This document shows positions 18,170-28,300 of a stretch of DNA of 64,000 nt, piece after piece. Numbering within the stretch: the stretch's first letter is position 1; each line of letters starts with the position of its first letter. The notes under the pieces are model-generated. The model ran no database searches and had not been told where the DNA came from. It saw nothing but the letters and a program-made list of their open reading frames with translations. Origin of the DNA: Acidovorax delafieldii (GTDB lineage: Bacteria; Pseudomonadota; Gammaproteobacteria; Burkholderiales; Burkholderiaceae_C); assembly GCF_007993815.1 (NCBI RefSeq), contig NZ_VJWE01000013.1:310001-374000 (forward strand), written 5' to 3'. A program made the position numbers and the translations under genes.

Positions 18170-19147
18170 ATGGAAATCTTCGACTACGACAACATCCTGC
18201 TGCTGCCCCGCAAGTGCCGCGTGGAAAGCCGCTCGGAATGCGACGCCAGTGTGGAGCTGGGCGGTCGCCGCTTTCGCCTGCCGGTGGTGCCCGCCAACAT
18301 GAAGACCGTGGTGGACGAAACCATCTGCACCTGGATGGCACAGAACGGTTACTTCTACGTCATGCACCGCTTTGACCTGGACAACATCCAGTTCGTCAAG
18401 GATATGCATGCCAAGGGCTGCTATGCATCGATCTCGCTCGGTGTGAAGCAACCCGACTACGCCACCGTGGACCAGTTGGTGGCACAGGGCATCACGCCCG
18501 AGTACATCACCATCGACATTGCCCATGGCCATGCCGACAGCGTGAAGAACATGATCGGCTACCTGAAAAAGCACCTGCCGCAGTCGTTTGTGATTGCTGG
18601 CAACGTGGCCACGCCCGAAGCCATCATCGACCTGGAAAACTGGGGCGCCGACGCCACCAAGGTGGGCGTGGGCCCGGGCAAGGTGTGCATCACCAAGCTC
18701 AAGACCGGTTTTGGCACGGGCGGCTGGCAGCTCAGCGCGCTGAAGTGGTGTGCCCGCGTGGCCACCAAGCCCATCATTGCCGACGGCGGCATCCGCAGCC
18801 ACGGTGACATTGCCAAGAGCATCCGCTTTGGCGCCAGCATGGTGATGATCGGCTCGCTGTTTGCGGGCCACGAGGAATCCCCCGGCAAGACAGTGGAAGT
18901 GGACGGCGCGCTGTTCAAGGAGTACTACGGCTCGGCCAGCGACTTCAACAAGGGCGAATACAAGCATGTCGAAGGCAAGCGCATCCTGGAGCCCATCAAA
19001 GGCAAACTGGCCGAAACGCTCATCGAGATGGAGCAGGACGTGCAAAGCTCCATCAGCTACGCGGGCGGCACCAAGCTGATGGACGTGCGCAAGGTGAACT
19101 ATGTGATCCTGGGCGGCGACAACGCAGGCGAGCACCTGCTGATGTAA
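18170..19147 (+). CDS. guaC: GMP reductase, Bacillus-type
   Basis: A 325-residue TIM-barrel enzyme that reduces GMP to IMP with NADPH, linking guanine and adenine nucleotide pools. It starts [16 protein letters not shown] and has the catalytic-Cys loop [18 protein letters not shown]. The [14 protein letters not shown] segment and the length are those of the shorter GuaC2 subgroup and lack the CBS domains of IMP dehydrogenase. The ATG at 18170 is preferred over 18137 because the family begins with this strand. The 123-base leader contains two inverted repeats (18069-18091 and near 18120-18143) that might affect expression. Confidence 0.93.
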   Translation: MEIFDYDNILLLPRKCRVESRSECDASVELGGRRFRLPVVPANMKTVVDETICTWMAQNGYFYVMHRFDLDNIQFVKDMHAKGCYASISLGVKQPDYATVDQLVAQGITPEYITIDIAHGHADSVKNMIGYLKKHLPQSFVIAGNVATPEAIIDLENWGADATKVGVGPGKVCITKLKTGFGTGGWQLSALKWCARVATKPIIADGGIRSHGDIAKSIRFGASMVMIGSLFAGHEESPGKTVEVDGALFKEYYGSASDFNKGEYKHVEGKRILEPIKGKLAETLIEMEQDVQSSISYAGGTKLMDVRKVNYVILGGDNAGEHLLM

Positions 19148-19151
19148 CCCC

Positions 19152-19173
19152 CCGGGCGCGAGCCGCCGCCCGG
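19152..19173. terminator. GC hairpin between convergent guaC and hydrolase
   Basis: The arms CCGGGCG and CGCCCGG have an 8-base loop, three bases after the guaC stop. There is no T-run, so intrinsic termination would be weak. Confidence 0.35.
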
Positions 19174-19189
19174 TTAGGAGAACCTGTTC

Positions 19190-20071
19190 TCAGGCCCGCA
19201 GCAGGTTCTGCGCCATGTGGTGCAGGTCATGCCCGGGCTTGGCCAGGGCATCGACGATGCTGAAGTGGTTCAACCCCGGCAAGGCCACGCTGCGGGGTAC
19301 AAAATGGCTGCCCCAGGCATCCTGCATGAGCTGGTTCTGGCGCAGGAACTCGGGGCTTTCATCCGCCCCGACGGCGCAATACAGCGTGCCGGTGGGCGGC
19401 TCCAGCAAGCGCGCGGGGCTGCATTGCAGCACCTGCTGTTCGGTCAGGTGCAACACCGACTGGTACATGGGCGTGTGCATGATGGGCTCTAGGTCGTGCA
19501 CCCCCGAGATCGACAGCGCATTGCGCACCAGGCCATCGGGCAAACCCTTTCCGATGAGCGGCCACACGCTGGTCAGCAGCAGCGCCGCCAGTTGCCCGCC
19601 GGCAGAGTGCCCTGCTACGGTGATCCGCCGGGGGTCCCCACCATGGGCGGCGATCTGGTGCCACACCCAGCCCAGCGCCTTTTCCATCTGCCGCGCGATG
19701 TGGGGAATGGTCACCGGCGCGTCCGGGGTGCCCGGGCACAGCGCGTAGTTCACCACCACCACACAAAACCCGGCCTGGGTGAAAGGCGGCGCGATGAAAG
19801 AGTGATCCGATTTGTCGAGTGACCGCCAGTAACCGCCGTGGATGAACACCAGCACGGGCACCGCCCCACCCCCGGCACGGGCGGACGGAAACACGTCCAG
19901 GGTTTCCCCGGCACCCGTGCCATAGGCCACATCCAGCGCACAAGGGACAGTGGCTCGCACCTGGGCAGAGTCTTGAGCCCAACGCTCGAAGTAGTCCATG
20001 TGGTCAGGGACCAGGGCGCGGTTGTTGTACATGCGCTCCAGCCAGGCAGGGTCGTACAGGGGCAAGGTCAT
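19190..20071 (-). CDS. alpha/beta hydrolase, HSL/kynurenine-formamidase-like
   Basis: A 293-residue esterase-fold protein. The oxyanion-hole segment VLVFIHGGYWRSLDKS and the nucleophile elbow GHSAGGQLAALL are both intact. A C-terminal GLNHFSIVDAL supplies the catalytic His, and an Asp precedes it in the VGADESPE region. HGGYW-type proteins include bacterial kynurenine formamidases and carboxylesterases, and the substrate cannot be fixed from sequence. The ATG at 20071 gives MTLPLYDPAWLERMYNNR, a start typical of this group. It is divergent from the dehydrogenase at 20282. Confidence 0.88.
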   Translation of the reverse strand: MTLPLYDPAWLERMYNNRALVPDHMDYFERWAQDSAQVRATVPCALDVAYGTGAGETLDVFPSARAGGGAVPVLVFIHGGYWRSLDKSDHSFIAPPFTQAGFCVVVVNYALCPGTPDAPVTIPHIARQMEKALGWVWHQIAAHGGDPRRITVAGHSAGGQLAALLLTSVWPLIGKGLPDGLVRNALSISGVHDLEPIMHTPMYQSVLHLTEQQVLQCSPARLLEPPTGTLYCAVGADESPEFLRQNQLMQDAWGSHFVPRSVALPGLNHFSIVDALAKPGHDLHHMAQNLLRA

Positions 20072-20281
20072 GGGCAAGGGTCTCCGATTTATGTGGGCTG
20101 CCTTCGGTGCCATACCGCAGACCGGCCAACAGGCTCGGCAGACGCAGGAACGGCGCTGGCGCTGCAGAATCATCTGGCCAATCGCCATACGCTGCAAGCT
20201 CCGTGACAGACTGGAGCGCCAAAAAGGCACATGATGACAACAGAGACGCCCTTGAATTCCTCTTTGCAGCAGAACAACGCC

Positions 20282-21166
20282 ATGACCACCACACCGCTTC
20301 GCATCGCCGTTCTTGGCATTGGCATGATGGGGTTGCCCATGGCCAAGCGGCTCAGCGAAGCAGGCCACAGGGTGCACGCCTGGAACCGCACCCGCGCCAA
20401 AGCAGAACCGCTGGCGCAGTGGGGTGTCACCGTGCACGGCAGCCCTGCCGATGCCATCAAGGACGCGGACATTGTCATCAGCCTGCTCGAAAACGGTCCT
20501 GTCGTGGGCCAGGTTCTCTTTGAACAGGGCGCCGCGCGGGCAATGCGCCCGGGTGCTCTTTTCATTGACATGGCCTCCATTCAGCCCAGCGAAGCCCGTG
20601 ACCACGCAGCCCGCCTGGGCGAGCTGGGCCTGACCCACCTGGATGCACCGGTATCTGGGGGCACCGTTGGCGCCGAAGCCGGCACTCTGGCCATCATGGC
20701 CGGCGGAAGGCCCGAGGACTATGTCCGCGCCCAGCCCGTGTTTGCCTGCCTGGGGCACGCCACGCATGTGGGGCCACACGGTGCCGGGCAGCTGGCCAAA
20801 CTGGCCAACCAGATGATCGTGGGCATCACGATTGGCGCCGTGGCCGAAGCGCTGCTGTTTGCCGCCAAGGGTGGTGCCGACATGGCCAAGGTCCGCGAGG
20901 CCATTAGCGGCGGTTTTGCCGACAGCCGTATCCTGCAACTGCATGGGCAGCGGATGGTGGAACGCGACTTTGCCCCCAGGGGCCGGATGGCGGTCCAACT
21001 GAAGGACATGCGCAATGCGTTGGCCACCGCCCGGGAAACAGGTTTCGACGCCCCCATCACTGCCCTGTTTGAGGCCTTGTATGCCGAAGGTGTGGACCAC
21101 GGCCTGGGCGAACTGGACCACAGCGGCCTCTTCGTCGAGCTGGCCAGCCGCAACGCAATGCAATAA
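20282..21166 (+). CDS. NAD(P)-dependent oxidoreductase, 3-hydroxyisobutyrate dehydrogenase family
   Basis: A 294-residue member of the beta-hydroxyacid dehydrogenase family (HIBADH, GarR, GLYR-like). The N-terminal Rossmann motif is IAVLGIGMMGLPMAKRL. The substrate-binding region is LDAPVSGGTVGAEAGTLAIM, and the catalytic-Lys helix is GQLAKLANQMIVG. It probably oxidises or reduces a short hydroxy acid or semialdehyde. The ATG at 20282 puts the Rossmann strand a few residues from the start; an upstream ATG at 20231 with AAAAGG before it would add 17 residues and cannot be excluded. It lies just before tRNA-Lys and is divergent from the hydrolase. Confidence 0.88.
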   Translation: MTTTPLRIAVLGIGMMGLPMAKRLSEAGHRVHAWNRTRAKAEPLAQWGVTVHGSPADAIKDADIVISLLENGPVVGQVLFEQGAARAMRPGALFIDMASIQPSEARDHAARLGELGLTHLDAPVSGGTVGAEAGTLAIMAGGRPEDYVRAQPVFACLGHATHVGPHGAGQLAKLANQMIVGITIGAVAEALLFAAKGGADMAKVREAISGGFADSRILQLHGQRMVERDFAPRGRMAVQLKDMRNALATARETGFDAPITALFEALYAEGVDHGLGELDHSGLFVELASRNAMQ

Positions 21167-21180
21167 TTTTTGGACGCGAC

Positions 21181-21210
21181 TTGCAGAGTGTCCAAAAACT
21201 AGTGCATAAT
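21181..21210 (+). promoter_or_regulatory. probable sigma-70 promoter of tRNA-Lys
   Basis: TTGCAG (21181-21186) and CATAAT (21205-21210) are separated by 18 bases, placing transcription start about 33 bases before the tRNA. It overlaps an inverted repeat, TTTTTGGAC and GTCCAAAAA (21167-21198), just after the dehydrogenase stop. Confidence 0.55.
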
Positions 21211-21249
21211 TCGAGGCTCTGCAGCGATGCAGACAAATTTTAAAGATTT

Positions 21250-21325
21250 GGGTTCTTAGCTCAGTTGGTAGAGCAGCGGACTCTTAATCCGTAGGTCGAG
21301 TGTTCGAGTCACTCAGGACCCACCA
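21250..21325 (+). tRNA. tRNA-Lys (anticodon CTT)
   Basis: A 76-base cloverleaf starting GGGTTCTTAGCTCAGTTGG. The acceptor arms GGGTTCT and AGGACCC pair, with one G-T pair. The anticodon stem GCGGA/TCCGT encloses the loop CTCTTAA, giving anticodon CTT, which reads AAG. The T arm contains GTTCGAGTC, and CCA is encoded at 21323-21325. Confidence 0.97.
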
Positions 21326-21343
21326 AATCAAGCCGCAAGGCAC

Positions 21344-21378
21344 AAAAAGCCTGCTACCCATAAGTAGCAGGCTTTTTT
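21344..21378 (+). terminator. terminator after tRNA-Lys
   Basis: The arms AAAAAGCCTGCTAC and GTAGCAGGCTTTTTT have a 6-base loop. The T-run makes this a strong intrinsic terminator. Confidence 0.9.
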
Positions 21379-21822
21379 GTTTCCAGACCGATTGTTTCTC
21401 CGCTCGCGGCAACCCGGCCCCCAGGCCCGGAGTCGTCCGCCGGCAGCACCATCGTCTGGCCGCCTGGGGCCCACGGCCCCGGTGTCCACCTTCCACGGGT
21501 GGCAACGGATGTGTCTTTGCAAGAACCACCGCGTGTTCTGTCCGCCGTCAGCCCGCCAGGGAGCATGCCATGCGCCATGCCATGGTGACCAGACAGTGCT
21601 ACAGACGCGCACCGTTTTTTCGAACCATGAATCCAGGCAATTACTCTTCACGTACCTGCTGCAGTCGGGCAACAACACTGCTGGCAAAGCAATTGCAAAC
21701 AAATGTCCTGCGAAGCGGCACAACCCGGCCCCATCGATACACTTTGTCACACAAGTGACACCACCCAGGCATGGGTCCGATGCGCCCCATCCTTCAGGTA
21801 CGAGCCAGCAAAAAAGAACACT
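21379..21822 (+). other. leader and promoter region of the cellulose operon
   Basis: No gene is supported in these 444 bases; the frames that cross it lack codon bias and family features. The first 200 bases are GC-rich, and the last 200 are more AT-rich and probably hold the bcs promoter. A perfect palindrome is annotated separately at 21745. I could not identify a convincing -35/-10 pair. Confidence 0.55.
21745..21760. promoter_or_regulatory. palindromic operator-like site before bcsB
   Basis: The sequence is TGTCACACAAGTGACA: perfect 6-bp arms around a 4-bp centre, ending 62 bases before the bcsB GTG. Size and symmetry suit a dimeric helix-turn-helix regulator, for example a CRP/FNR-type protein. 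In Burkholderia a c-di-GMP-responsive CRP/FNR regulator (Bcam1349) controls cellulose genes; whether this site is comparable is inference. Confidence 0.5.
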
Positions 21823-24198
21823 GTGAAATCCACTTCTGCAACCCGCGCGCTCCCTCTTTTTGTCGCGCTGATCACTGCCGGGCTGATCTCAGCCCCCGCC
21901 CCGCAAGCCAACGCCCAGACCAGCAAGGCCCGCAGCGCTGTGGCCAAGGAAAAGGCTCAGACCCGCCAGGAGCGCGAGTCAGCACGTGCAGTGCAGGCCA
22001 ACGACAGCGCGATCGGAGCCAGCCCATCGGACACTCCTACGCTGCCCGCACGGCAGTGGAAAGTCAGCCTCAAGGAACTGGGCGTGGGGCGCCCTGTTTC
22101 TTTGCGCGGCGTGGAGAGTGAGGCCAGTGTGGGTGTGGGGGTGCGGCGCGACGAGATCGTCGAAGCCGCCAAGCTGCGCCTGACCTTCACACTGTCACCT
22201 GCGCTGATCCCGTCACTGTCGCATCTCAAGCTGATGCTCAATGACGAAACCCTGCAGACCGTGGTGCTGGACAAGGAGCGCCTGGGCACCCCGCAGACGG
22301 TCGAGCTCAACATCGACCCGCGCTACTTCACGGATTACAACCGGTTCCGCTTCCAGTTCATCGGCCACTACACGATGGAATGTGAGACGCCCACCCACTC
22401 CAGCCTGTGGGCCACCATCAGTAACGACAGCCAGCTGGAGCTTTCGTTGCGGCAGATTCCTCTGCGCAATGACCTCGCGCTGCTGCCTGCGCCGTTTTTC
22501 GACCCCCGGGACAACCGCCCCGTCAAGCTGCCGTTTGTGTTCGGCGATCAACCCAGCACCGGTACGCTCAAGGCGTCAGGCTCCATTGCCAGCTGGATCG
22601 GCATGCTGGCAGGCTACCGAGGCAACCAGTTCCCGGTGCTGGAAAACCAGCTGCCCCGCTCGCACGCCGTGGTGCTGGCCACCAACAGCCACCGTCCCGC
22701 GTTCCTGCAGGACATGGCACCTGTGACCGAGCCCACGATCTCGATGGTCAACCACCCCGAAGTGCCAGGCGCCAAACTGCTGCTGGTGCTGGGCAAAGAC
22801 GATGTTCAGCTGCAGATGGCGGCAGATGCCCTGGCCCTGGGGAAAGCGGTTTTGTCCGGGCAAACCATTGCTGTCAAATCGCTGGACTATCCCGCGCTGA
22901 CCAAGCCCTATGACGCCCCTCGCTGGATCACCACCCAGAGGCCCGTGAAACTGGCCGAGCTGGTGGGCAGTCCTTCGGACCTGCAACTGCGTGGCACGGT
23001 GCTCAACGACACGGTGAACATCTACACCCGCATGGCCCCGGACCTGTTCACCTGGAACGCCAAAGGCGTGCCGCTTGACCTGGCCTATCGCTACACCCCC
23101 AGCAGCGTTTCGGACCATGGCAGTCTGAACATCTCCATCAACAACCAGTTCATCCAGTCCTATCCACTGCAGTCGCGAGACGAGCGCACCAGCGGCAAGA
23201 ACACGGTGATGTTGCCCCTGTTCGATGACGGGAACGCCCAGAACCGTTCGGACCTGAAGATTCCTGCCTTCATGATTGGCGGCGACAACCAGTTGCAGTT
23301 CGCGTTCCAGATCCCCCCCAACGACCTGGGCCGCTGCAAGTCCGCGCCGCCGACCGAACTGTTTGCGGCCATCGATCCGCAGTCCACCATCGACCTCACG
23401 GGTTTTCGCCACTACCTGGCCATGCCCAATCTGGCGGCCTATGCCAACAGCGGCTTTCCGTTCACCCGGGTGCCCGACCTGGCCCAGACGTCCATCATCC
23501 TGCCCAACCAGCCCAGCACCGCAGACATCGAGGTCTTCCTGACCTCCGTGGGCCGCATGAGTGCATCGACCGGTTATCCAGGTACCCGCTTTCAGTTGCT
23601 GCGCGCCGCAGACGCCAACAAGGCGGGCGACACGGACATCCTGATCGTGTCGCAGGCCGACGCCGATGGTTTGCTGGAGCAATGGAAGAACCATCTGCCG
23701 GCGCTGCTGGCCGCTGGCGCACGGTCCGTCCAGCCCCTGGAGCGGGCCCTGGGATCATTCATTGAGCTGTTCAACCTGGAGTCCGAACACCGCCTCTCCG
23801 CGTCCGGCGGGCAAGCCGTGCTGCAAGGCACAGGGCCGCTGGCTGCCGTCACCGGTTTTGAATCGCCCTTGCACAGTGGGCGCAGCGTGGTGGCGCTCAC
23901 CGCCACCGACAAGGAAGCCATGGGGCTGCTGAGCCAGAGCCTGAACGATGCGGGCAAGATCAAGAGCCTGCGCGGAGATCTGGGCTTGATGCGCGGCGAC
24001 GCCATCGAAAGCTTCCGCATCAAGCCTGTGTACTACGTGGGCGACCTGCCATGGTGGCAACGCCTGTGGTTCCACCTGCACAGCCACCCCTTGCTGCTGG
24101 CCTTGGCGGGCATCGCCACCGGCCTTCTGCTGACCTTTATCGTTTATGGCGCTTTGCGCACCATGGCGCGCCGCCGACTGGCATCCCAGCATGACTGA
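21823..24198 (+). CDS. bcsB: cellulose synthase periplasmic subunit BcsB
   Basis: A 791-residue protein that accepts the glucan leaving BcsA and guides it across the periplasm. A signal peptide (about 1-31, ending PQANAQ) follows a GTG start; this start is chosen because it puts the charged n-region (VKSTSATRA) just before the hydrophobic core. The body has the alternating carbohydrate-binding and flavodoxin-like domains of BcsB, with LFTWNAKGVPLDLAYRY and FIGHYTMECETPTHSSLW. One C-terminal transmembrane helix (about 752-778, PLLLALAGIATGLLLTFIVY) ends in a basic tail, the anchor that docks with BcsA. It opens the operon and overlaps bcsZ by 8 bases. Confidence 0.95.
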   Translation: MKSTSATRALPLFVALITAGLISAPAPQANAQTSKARSAVAKEKAQTRQERESARAVQANDSAIGASPSDTPTLPARQWKVSLKELGVGRPVSLRGVESEASVGVGVRRDEIVEAAKLRLTFTLSPALIPSLSHLKLMLNDETLQTVVLDKERLGTPQTVELNIDPRYFTDYNRFRFQFIGHYTMECETPTHSSLWATISNDSQLELSLRQIPLRNDLALLPAPFFDPRDNRPVKLPFVFGDQPSTGTLKASGSIASWIGMLAGYRGNQFPVLENQLPRSHAVVLATNSHRPAFLQDMAPVTEPTISMVNHPEVPGAKLLLVLGKDDVQLQMAADALALGKAVLSGQTIAVKSLDYPALTKPYDAPRWITTQRPVKLAELVGSPSDLQLRGTVLNDTVNIYTRMAPDLFTWNAKGVPLDLAYRYTPSSVSDHGSLNISINNQFIQSYPLQSRDERTSGKNTVMLPLFDDGNAQNRSDLKIPAFMIGGDNQLQFAFQIPPNDLGRCKSAPPTELFAAIDPQSTIDLTGFRHYLAMPNLAAYANSGFPFTRVPDLAQTSIILPNQPSTADIEVFLTSVGRMSASTGYPGTRFQLLRAADANKAGDTDILIVSQADADGLLEQWKNHLPALLAAGARSVQPLERALGSFIELFNLESEHRLSASGGQAVLQGTGPLAAVTGFESPLHSGRSVVALTATDKEAMGLLSQSLNDAGKIKSLRGDLGLMRGDAIESFRIKPVYYVGDLPWWQRLWFHLHSHPLLLALAGIATGLLLTFIVYGALRTMARRRLASQHD

Positions 24199-25345
24199 GT
24201 CCCTTCGTCGGCGCACGGCCCTGCAGGCTGGCGGCGGTGCTGCACTGCTGTCCTGGCTGCCAGGCCTTCGCGCGCAACCCCAATCCACGGCAGAACGCCC
24301 CGGGTGGCCCGCCTGGGAAGCGTTCAAGGCGCAGTTCATCAACGAAGGCGGCCGCGTCATCTCGGATGATGCGGGAGGAGGACAGACCTACTCCGAAGGC
24401 CAGGCATACGCCTTGTTCTTTGCCTTGGTGGCCAATGACCGAACCACCTTCGACAAGCTGCTGCGCTGGACGGAAAACAACCTGTGCGACGGCGATATGA
24501 CCGCCCGCCTCCCGGCCTGGCTATGGGGTAAACGCCCCGATGGCACTTGGGGTGTCATCGACAGCAACGCCGCCTCGGACGCCGACCTCTGGATAGCCTA
24601 CGCGCTGGGCGAGGCAGGCCGCCTGTGGAACGTGCGCACCTACCGCGCACTCTCTGCCTTGCTGGCGGCCCGCATCCTGCGCGAAGAAACCGCGCAACTG
24701 CCCGGCCTGGGACTGACCCTTCTGCCAGCGCCCCAGGGCTTTGCACAGAAGGACGGACGCTGGCGCCTGAACCCCAGCTACATGCCCATGCACCTCATGC
24801 ACTGGCTGGCAGCAGAGGACCCCCAGCCCGAATGGAGGCAACTGGTGGACAGCTCGCTCAAGGTCATCCAGGGCGCTTCACCCAAGGGCTTCACGCCCGA
24901 CTGGACCGTGTACGACCCTAAACAGGGCTTTCTGGTGGATGACAAGGGCAAGGAAAAAGGCCAGGGCAGCTACAACGCCATCCGCGTCTATCTGTGGGCG
25001 GGCACGTTGCACGCCAACGCTCCCGGTCGCAAGGCCTTGCTGGATACCCTGCAGCCTATGGCACGCTTCGTGCGCGAACAGGGATACCCGCCTGAGTCCA
25101 TCGACATCCTGACAGCCCAAGCCTCGGGCCCCGCACCCTCGGGGTTCTCGGCTGCAGTCCTGCCATTTTTGCGGGCAGTGGGCGACGACCGCACTCTGCA
25201 ATCGCAGCGCATGCGCCTGGAGGCCCGCCCCTTGCGTCCCACGGCTTACTACGAGCAGGTGCTCGGCTTGTTTGGGCTGGGCGCCATGGAGGGGCAATAT
25301 CGCTTCACTGCAAACGGCCAACTCACTGTGCGATGGAAACCGTGA
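24191..25345 (+). CDS. bcsZ: periplasmic endo-1,4-beta-glucanase BcsZ (GH8)
   Basis: A 384-residue family-8 glycoside hydrolase that trims cellulose during export. The N-terminus (LRRRTALQAGGGAALLSWL, ending LRAQ) is a signal peptide with an RRR start resembling a Tat leader. The GH8 general-acid region is GGGQTYSEGQAYALFFAL near residue 62. The block SNAASDADLWIAYALGEA is the strongly conserved aspartate motif. The length is close to E. coli BcsZ. It overlaps bcsB by 8 bases (ATGACTGA) and bcsC by 13 bases, implying coupled translation. Confidence 0.95.
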   Translation: MTESLRRRTALQAGGGAALLSWLPGLRAQPQSTAERPGWPAWEAFKAQFINEGGRVISDDAGGGQTYSEGQAYALFFALVANDRTTFDKLLRWTENNLCDGDMTARLPAWLWGKRPDGTWGVIDSNAASDADLWIAYALGEAGRLWNVRTYRALSALLAARILREETAQLPGLGLTLLPAPQGFAQKDGRWRLNPSYMPMHLMHWLAAEDPQPEWRQLVDSSLKVIQGASPKGFTPDWTVYDPKQGFLVDDKGKEKGQGSYNAIRVYLWAGTLHANAPGRKALLDTLQPMARFVREQGYPPESIDILTAQASGPAPSGFSAAVLPFLRAVGDDRTLQSQRMRLEARPLRPTAYYEQVLGLFGLGAMEGQYRFTANGQLTVRWKP

Positions 25346-28300
25346 AACGCCGTACACACCGCTGGCTCCCCTCCCTGACCTTGCTCGCCGCCGCCTGCCT
25401 GCCCGGGCAGCACGGCGTGCACGCCAGCACCCCACCCGCCATCGAAGCTGAGCTGCTCAGCGGCGCCCGCCTGTGGGCCAGCAAAAACCGGCCGGATATG
25501 GCCCGCCAGCTGGTGGACAAGCTGCTGGCCATGGACCCGAACTCTCCCGAAGGGCTGGCGACGCTGGGAGACTTAGCGCTGCGCGAAAAGAAAAGCGACG
25601 AGGCCCAGCGCGTGCTGGCCACCTTGCGCGCACGCCACCCCGGCCATGTGCTGACCCAGGAACTGGAAACCCTGGTACGCGTGTATGGCCCCGACCGCGA
25701 AAAACTGGCCCAGATGCGCTTGATGGCGCGCGCAGGCCGCAAGGCCGAGGCCGCCGACTTGGCGCGCGAGCTGTTCCCGCAAGGCCCGCCCACGCTCGGC
25801 GGACTGGCGCTGGAATACCACCAGATCATGGGCTCCACCGCCAAGCAGAGCACCGAATCCCAGCGCCAGCTAGCCAGGCTGTACCAGCAGACCAGGGAGT
25901 CCCGCTACCGGCTGGCACAGCTGGAGCTGCGCATGTACCAGGGGGGCAACCCGACGGCCGTGGTGCAGGAGATCGAGGCCCAGGCAAAGCAGCCCGATAC
26001 GAACGCCCCACAGCTGCAAGACCTTTGGCGTCGCGCCCTGGACCGGCTGGCCAACACCCCAGCGAACCTGCCCCGCGTGCGCGCATTTCTGCAGCGCTAC
26101 CCGGCTGATAGCGCCATGGTGGAACGATTGGCCGCCATGCAACAGGCGGTCGAGCGCGCAGAGCGCGCGGCCCGCGACCCCGCCAACATCGCCCGCCAGG
26201 CAGCGCGCACGGCCCTTGACCAAGGCGATATGGAGTTGGCGGAAGAGCAGATCCAGGCGACGCTGGCTTTGCGCCCCCAGGACGGAGAAAGCCTGGGAAA
26301 CCTGGGGTTGATACGCCTGCGCCAGGGCCAGCATGCGCAAGCGCAGGACCTCTTCAGCCAGGCCTATGCGTTCACACGCCAGAGCCGCTGGAAGGACTTG
26401 CAGGCCACTGCCAGATTCTGGGGACTGCTGCGACAGGCCGACAGAGCCGTCGAACAGAACGAACTGGTCACGGCAGCCAGCCTGGCCGAACGCGCGCTGC
26501 AGATGCAACCCCAAAGTGCTGACGCATTGACCACCCTGGCGAGCATTCGCGACCTGCAAGGGGACCATGCGCTGGCAGAGAATTTCTACCAACAAGCCAT
26601 CCAACAGGAGCCCAACAGCACCTCCGCCCTCAAAGGCCTGGCAAGTCTCTATGCCCGCACCGGGCGGGTGACCAAAGCGCTGTCCCTGCTGGCCGAGGCT
26701 GCCGCACGTGACACCACACTCTCAGAAAAACTCGCCAGTGCCCAGGCCGACGTGCTGGTGGCCCAGGCGGAGGACGACCTGCAGGCCCAGCGCCTGGGCC
26801 CCGCACTGCGTGCCTTGGAGTCGGCAGTGGTACTGACCCCCGACGATGCCTGGATAAGACACCGCCTCGCACGTATTTACATACGCCTGGGCCGCCCCCA
26901 AGAAGCACTGCACGCCATGGATGAGGGTGTGGCGCGTATTCCGTCCGGCGCCGTCGGTGCCGAGATGTTGTATGCCCGCGCCCTGATACGTTCTGCCCTG
27001 GACGAAGACAGCGCTGCCCTCGCGGACATGCAGCGGATACGCTCCGCCGATCAGACAGACGCCATGCGCTCGCTGGTGCGGCGCTCTCAGGTCAAGTCGC
27101 TCGTCACTCAGGCCCTGAAACCCCTGCCTGCCGCAGAGGTCAAGGCACTGCTACAACAAGCGGAACAAGAAGCGGGCAATGAAGCAGACCTGCTCTACAG
27201 CGTTGCCAATGCCTGGTTTCGCCGCGCACAGCCCGCGCGGGGCGTGGCAGTCTTCCATCGCCTGGCAGCGCGTGTCCCCACGCTGGCGCCAGACACGCAG
27301 CTGGACTACGCACAGCTGCTCAACCGGGCGGAGGACGATGCCGGCCTCGCCGAGCAATTGCCTCGTCTGCTGCAAGCCAAGGGCTGGAGCGCGGAGCAGG
27401 AAGACCGGCTGGTAGCGCTGTATGCAGCGCACCAAGAGCGGCTCATCGAGAAGCAGCGGCAGGCCGGACGTACCAACGAAGCCTCGCGCCTGGCACGCCA
27501 GGCGACACCCCTGCCGGACACACTCTCCACACCACGCCAACGCAGCCTGGCCCAGGCACGGTTGCTCATGGCTGCAGCCGAATATGCCGATGCCGCCCAG
27601 TTGCTCAAGCCTTTGGCATCCGCACAACCGGATGATCTGTCTGTTCGCATGGCGCTGGCGGACACCCTGTCACGACTGCAGGACACCGGAGACCGGCGGG
27701 CTGCGGCCAATGAGGCCGACTGGTTGAAAGACCGCATCCCTCCGAGCGATGTGGGGCAGCAACTGGCACTGCTACGCATCTGGCAACGTATTGGCCGCAT
27801 GGACGAAGCGCGTGCATTGGCGACCCGTCTGCTGGACGGTTTTCCGCAAGACAGTGACGTGCTGCTGCATGCAGCGCGCCTGGAGCGGGCCAACCGCAAC
27901 TACGCACAGGCCATGGTGTTCTTCCGCAGTGCGCTCATGCTGGAGACGCGCGGAAAGATCGCCCCCCCTGCTGCAACGGCCCCAGAAAGCCAGGCCCCGG
28001 TGCCGATTGATTCCGACCTACCACTGGCTCTCCAGCAGAGTTACACACTGTCCGTCCCCGCCGACCCGGCCGTCGTTGCCAAGATCCAGGGCGAGATCGA
28101 TGCCATCGAGGCACGGCGTCAGCCTCGGATCGAAGCGGGACACCAGGCGCTGAGCAAGCGCTCCACGGACGGAATCTCCAGCCTGCGCGGCTGGGAACGT
28201 CCTGTGGTGGCGTGGATGCCGCGTGCCTACGACGGGCACTATTTCTTGCACGTGGATCGGGTGCAGCTGGATGCGGGCGATCTCCCCGCCGATGGTCCAG

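Noticed and set aside
21250-21325. tRNA-Lys as an integration site
   Set aside because: No integrase gene and no repeated tRNA 3' end was seen downstream; the bcs genes match the GC of the chromosome.
21300-21758. frames between tRNA-Lys and bcsB
   Set aside because: They run through the tRNA terminator or start inside the tRNA and lack codon bias.
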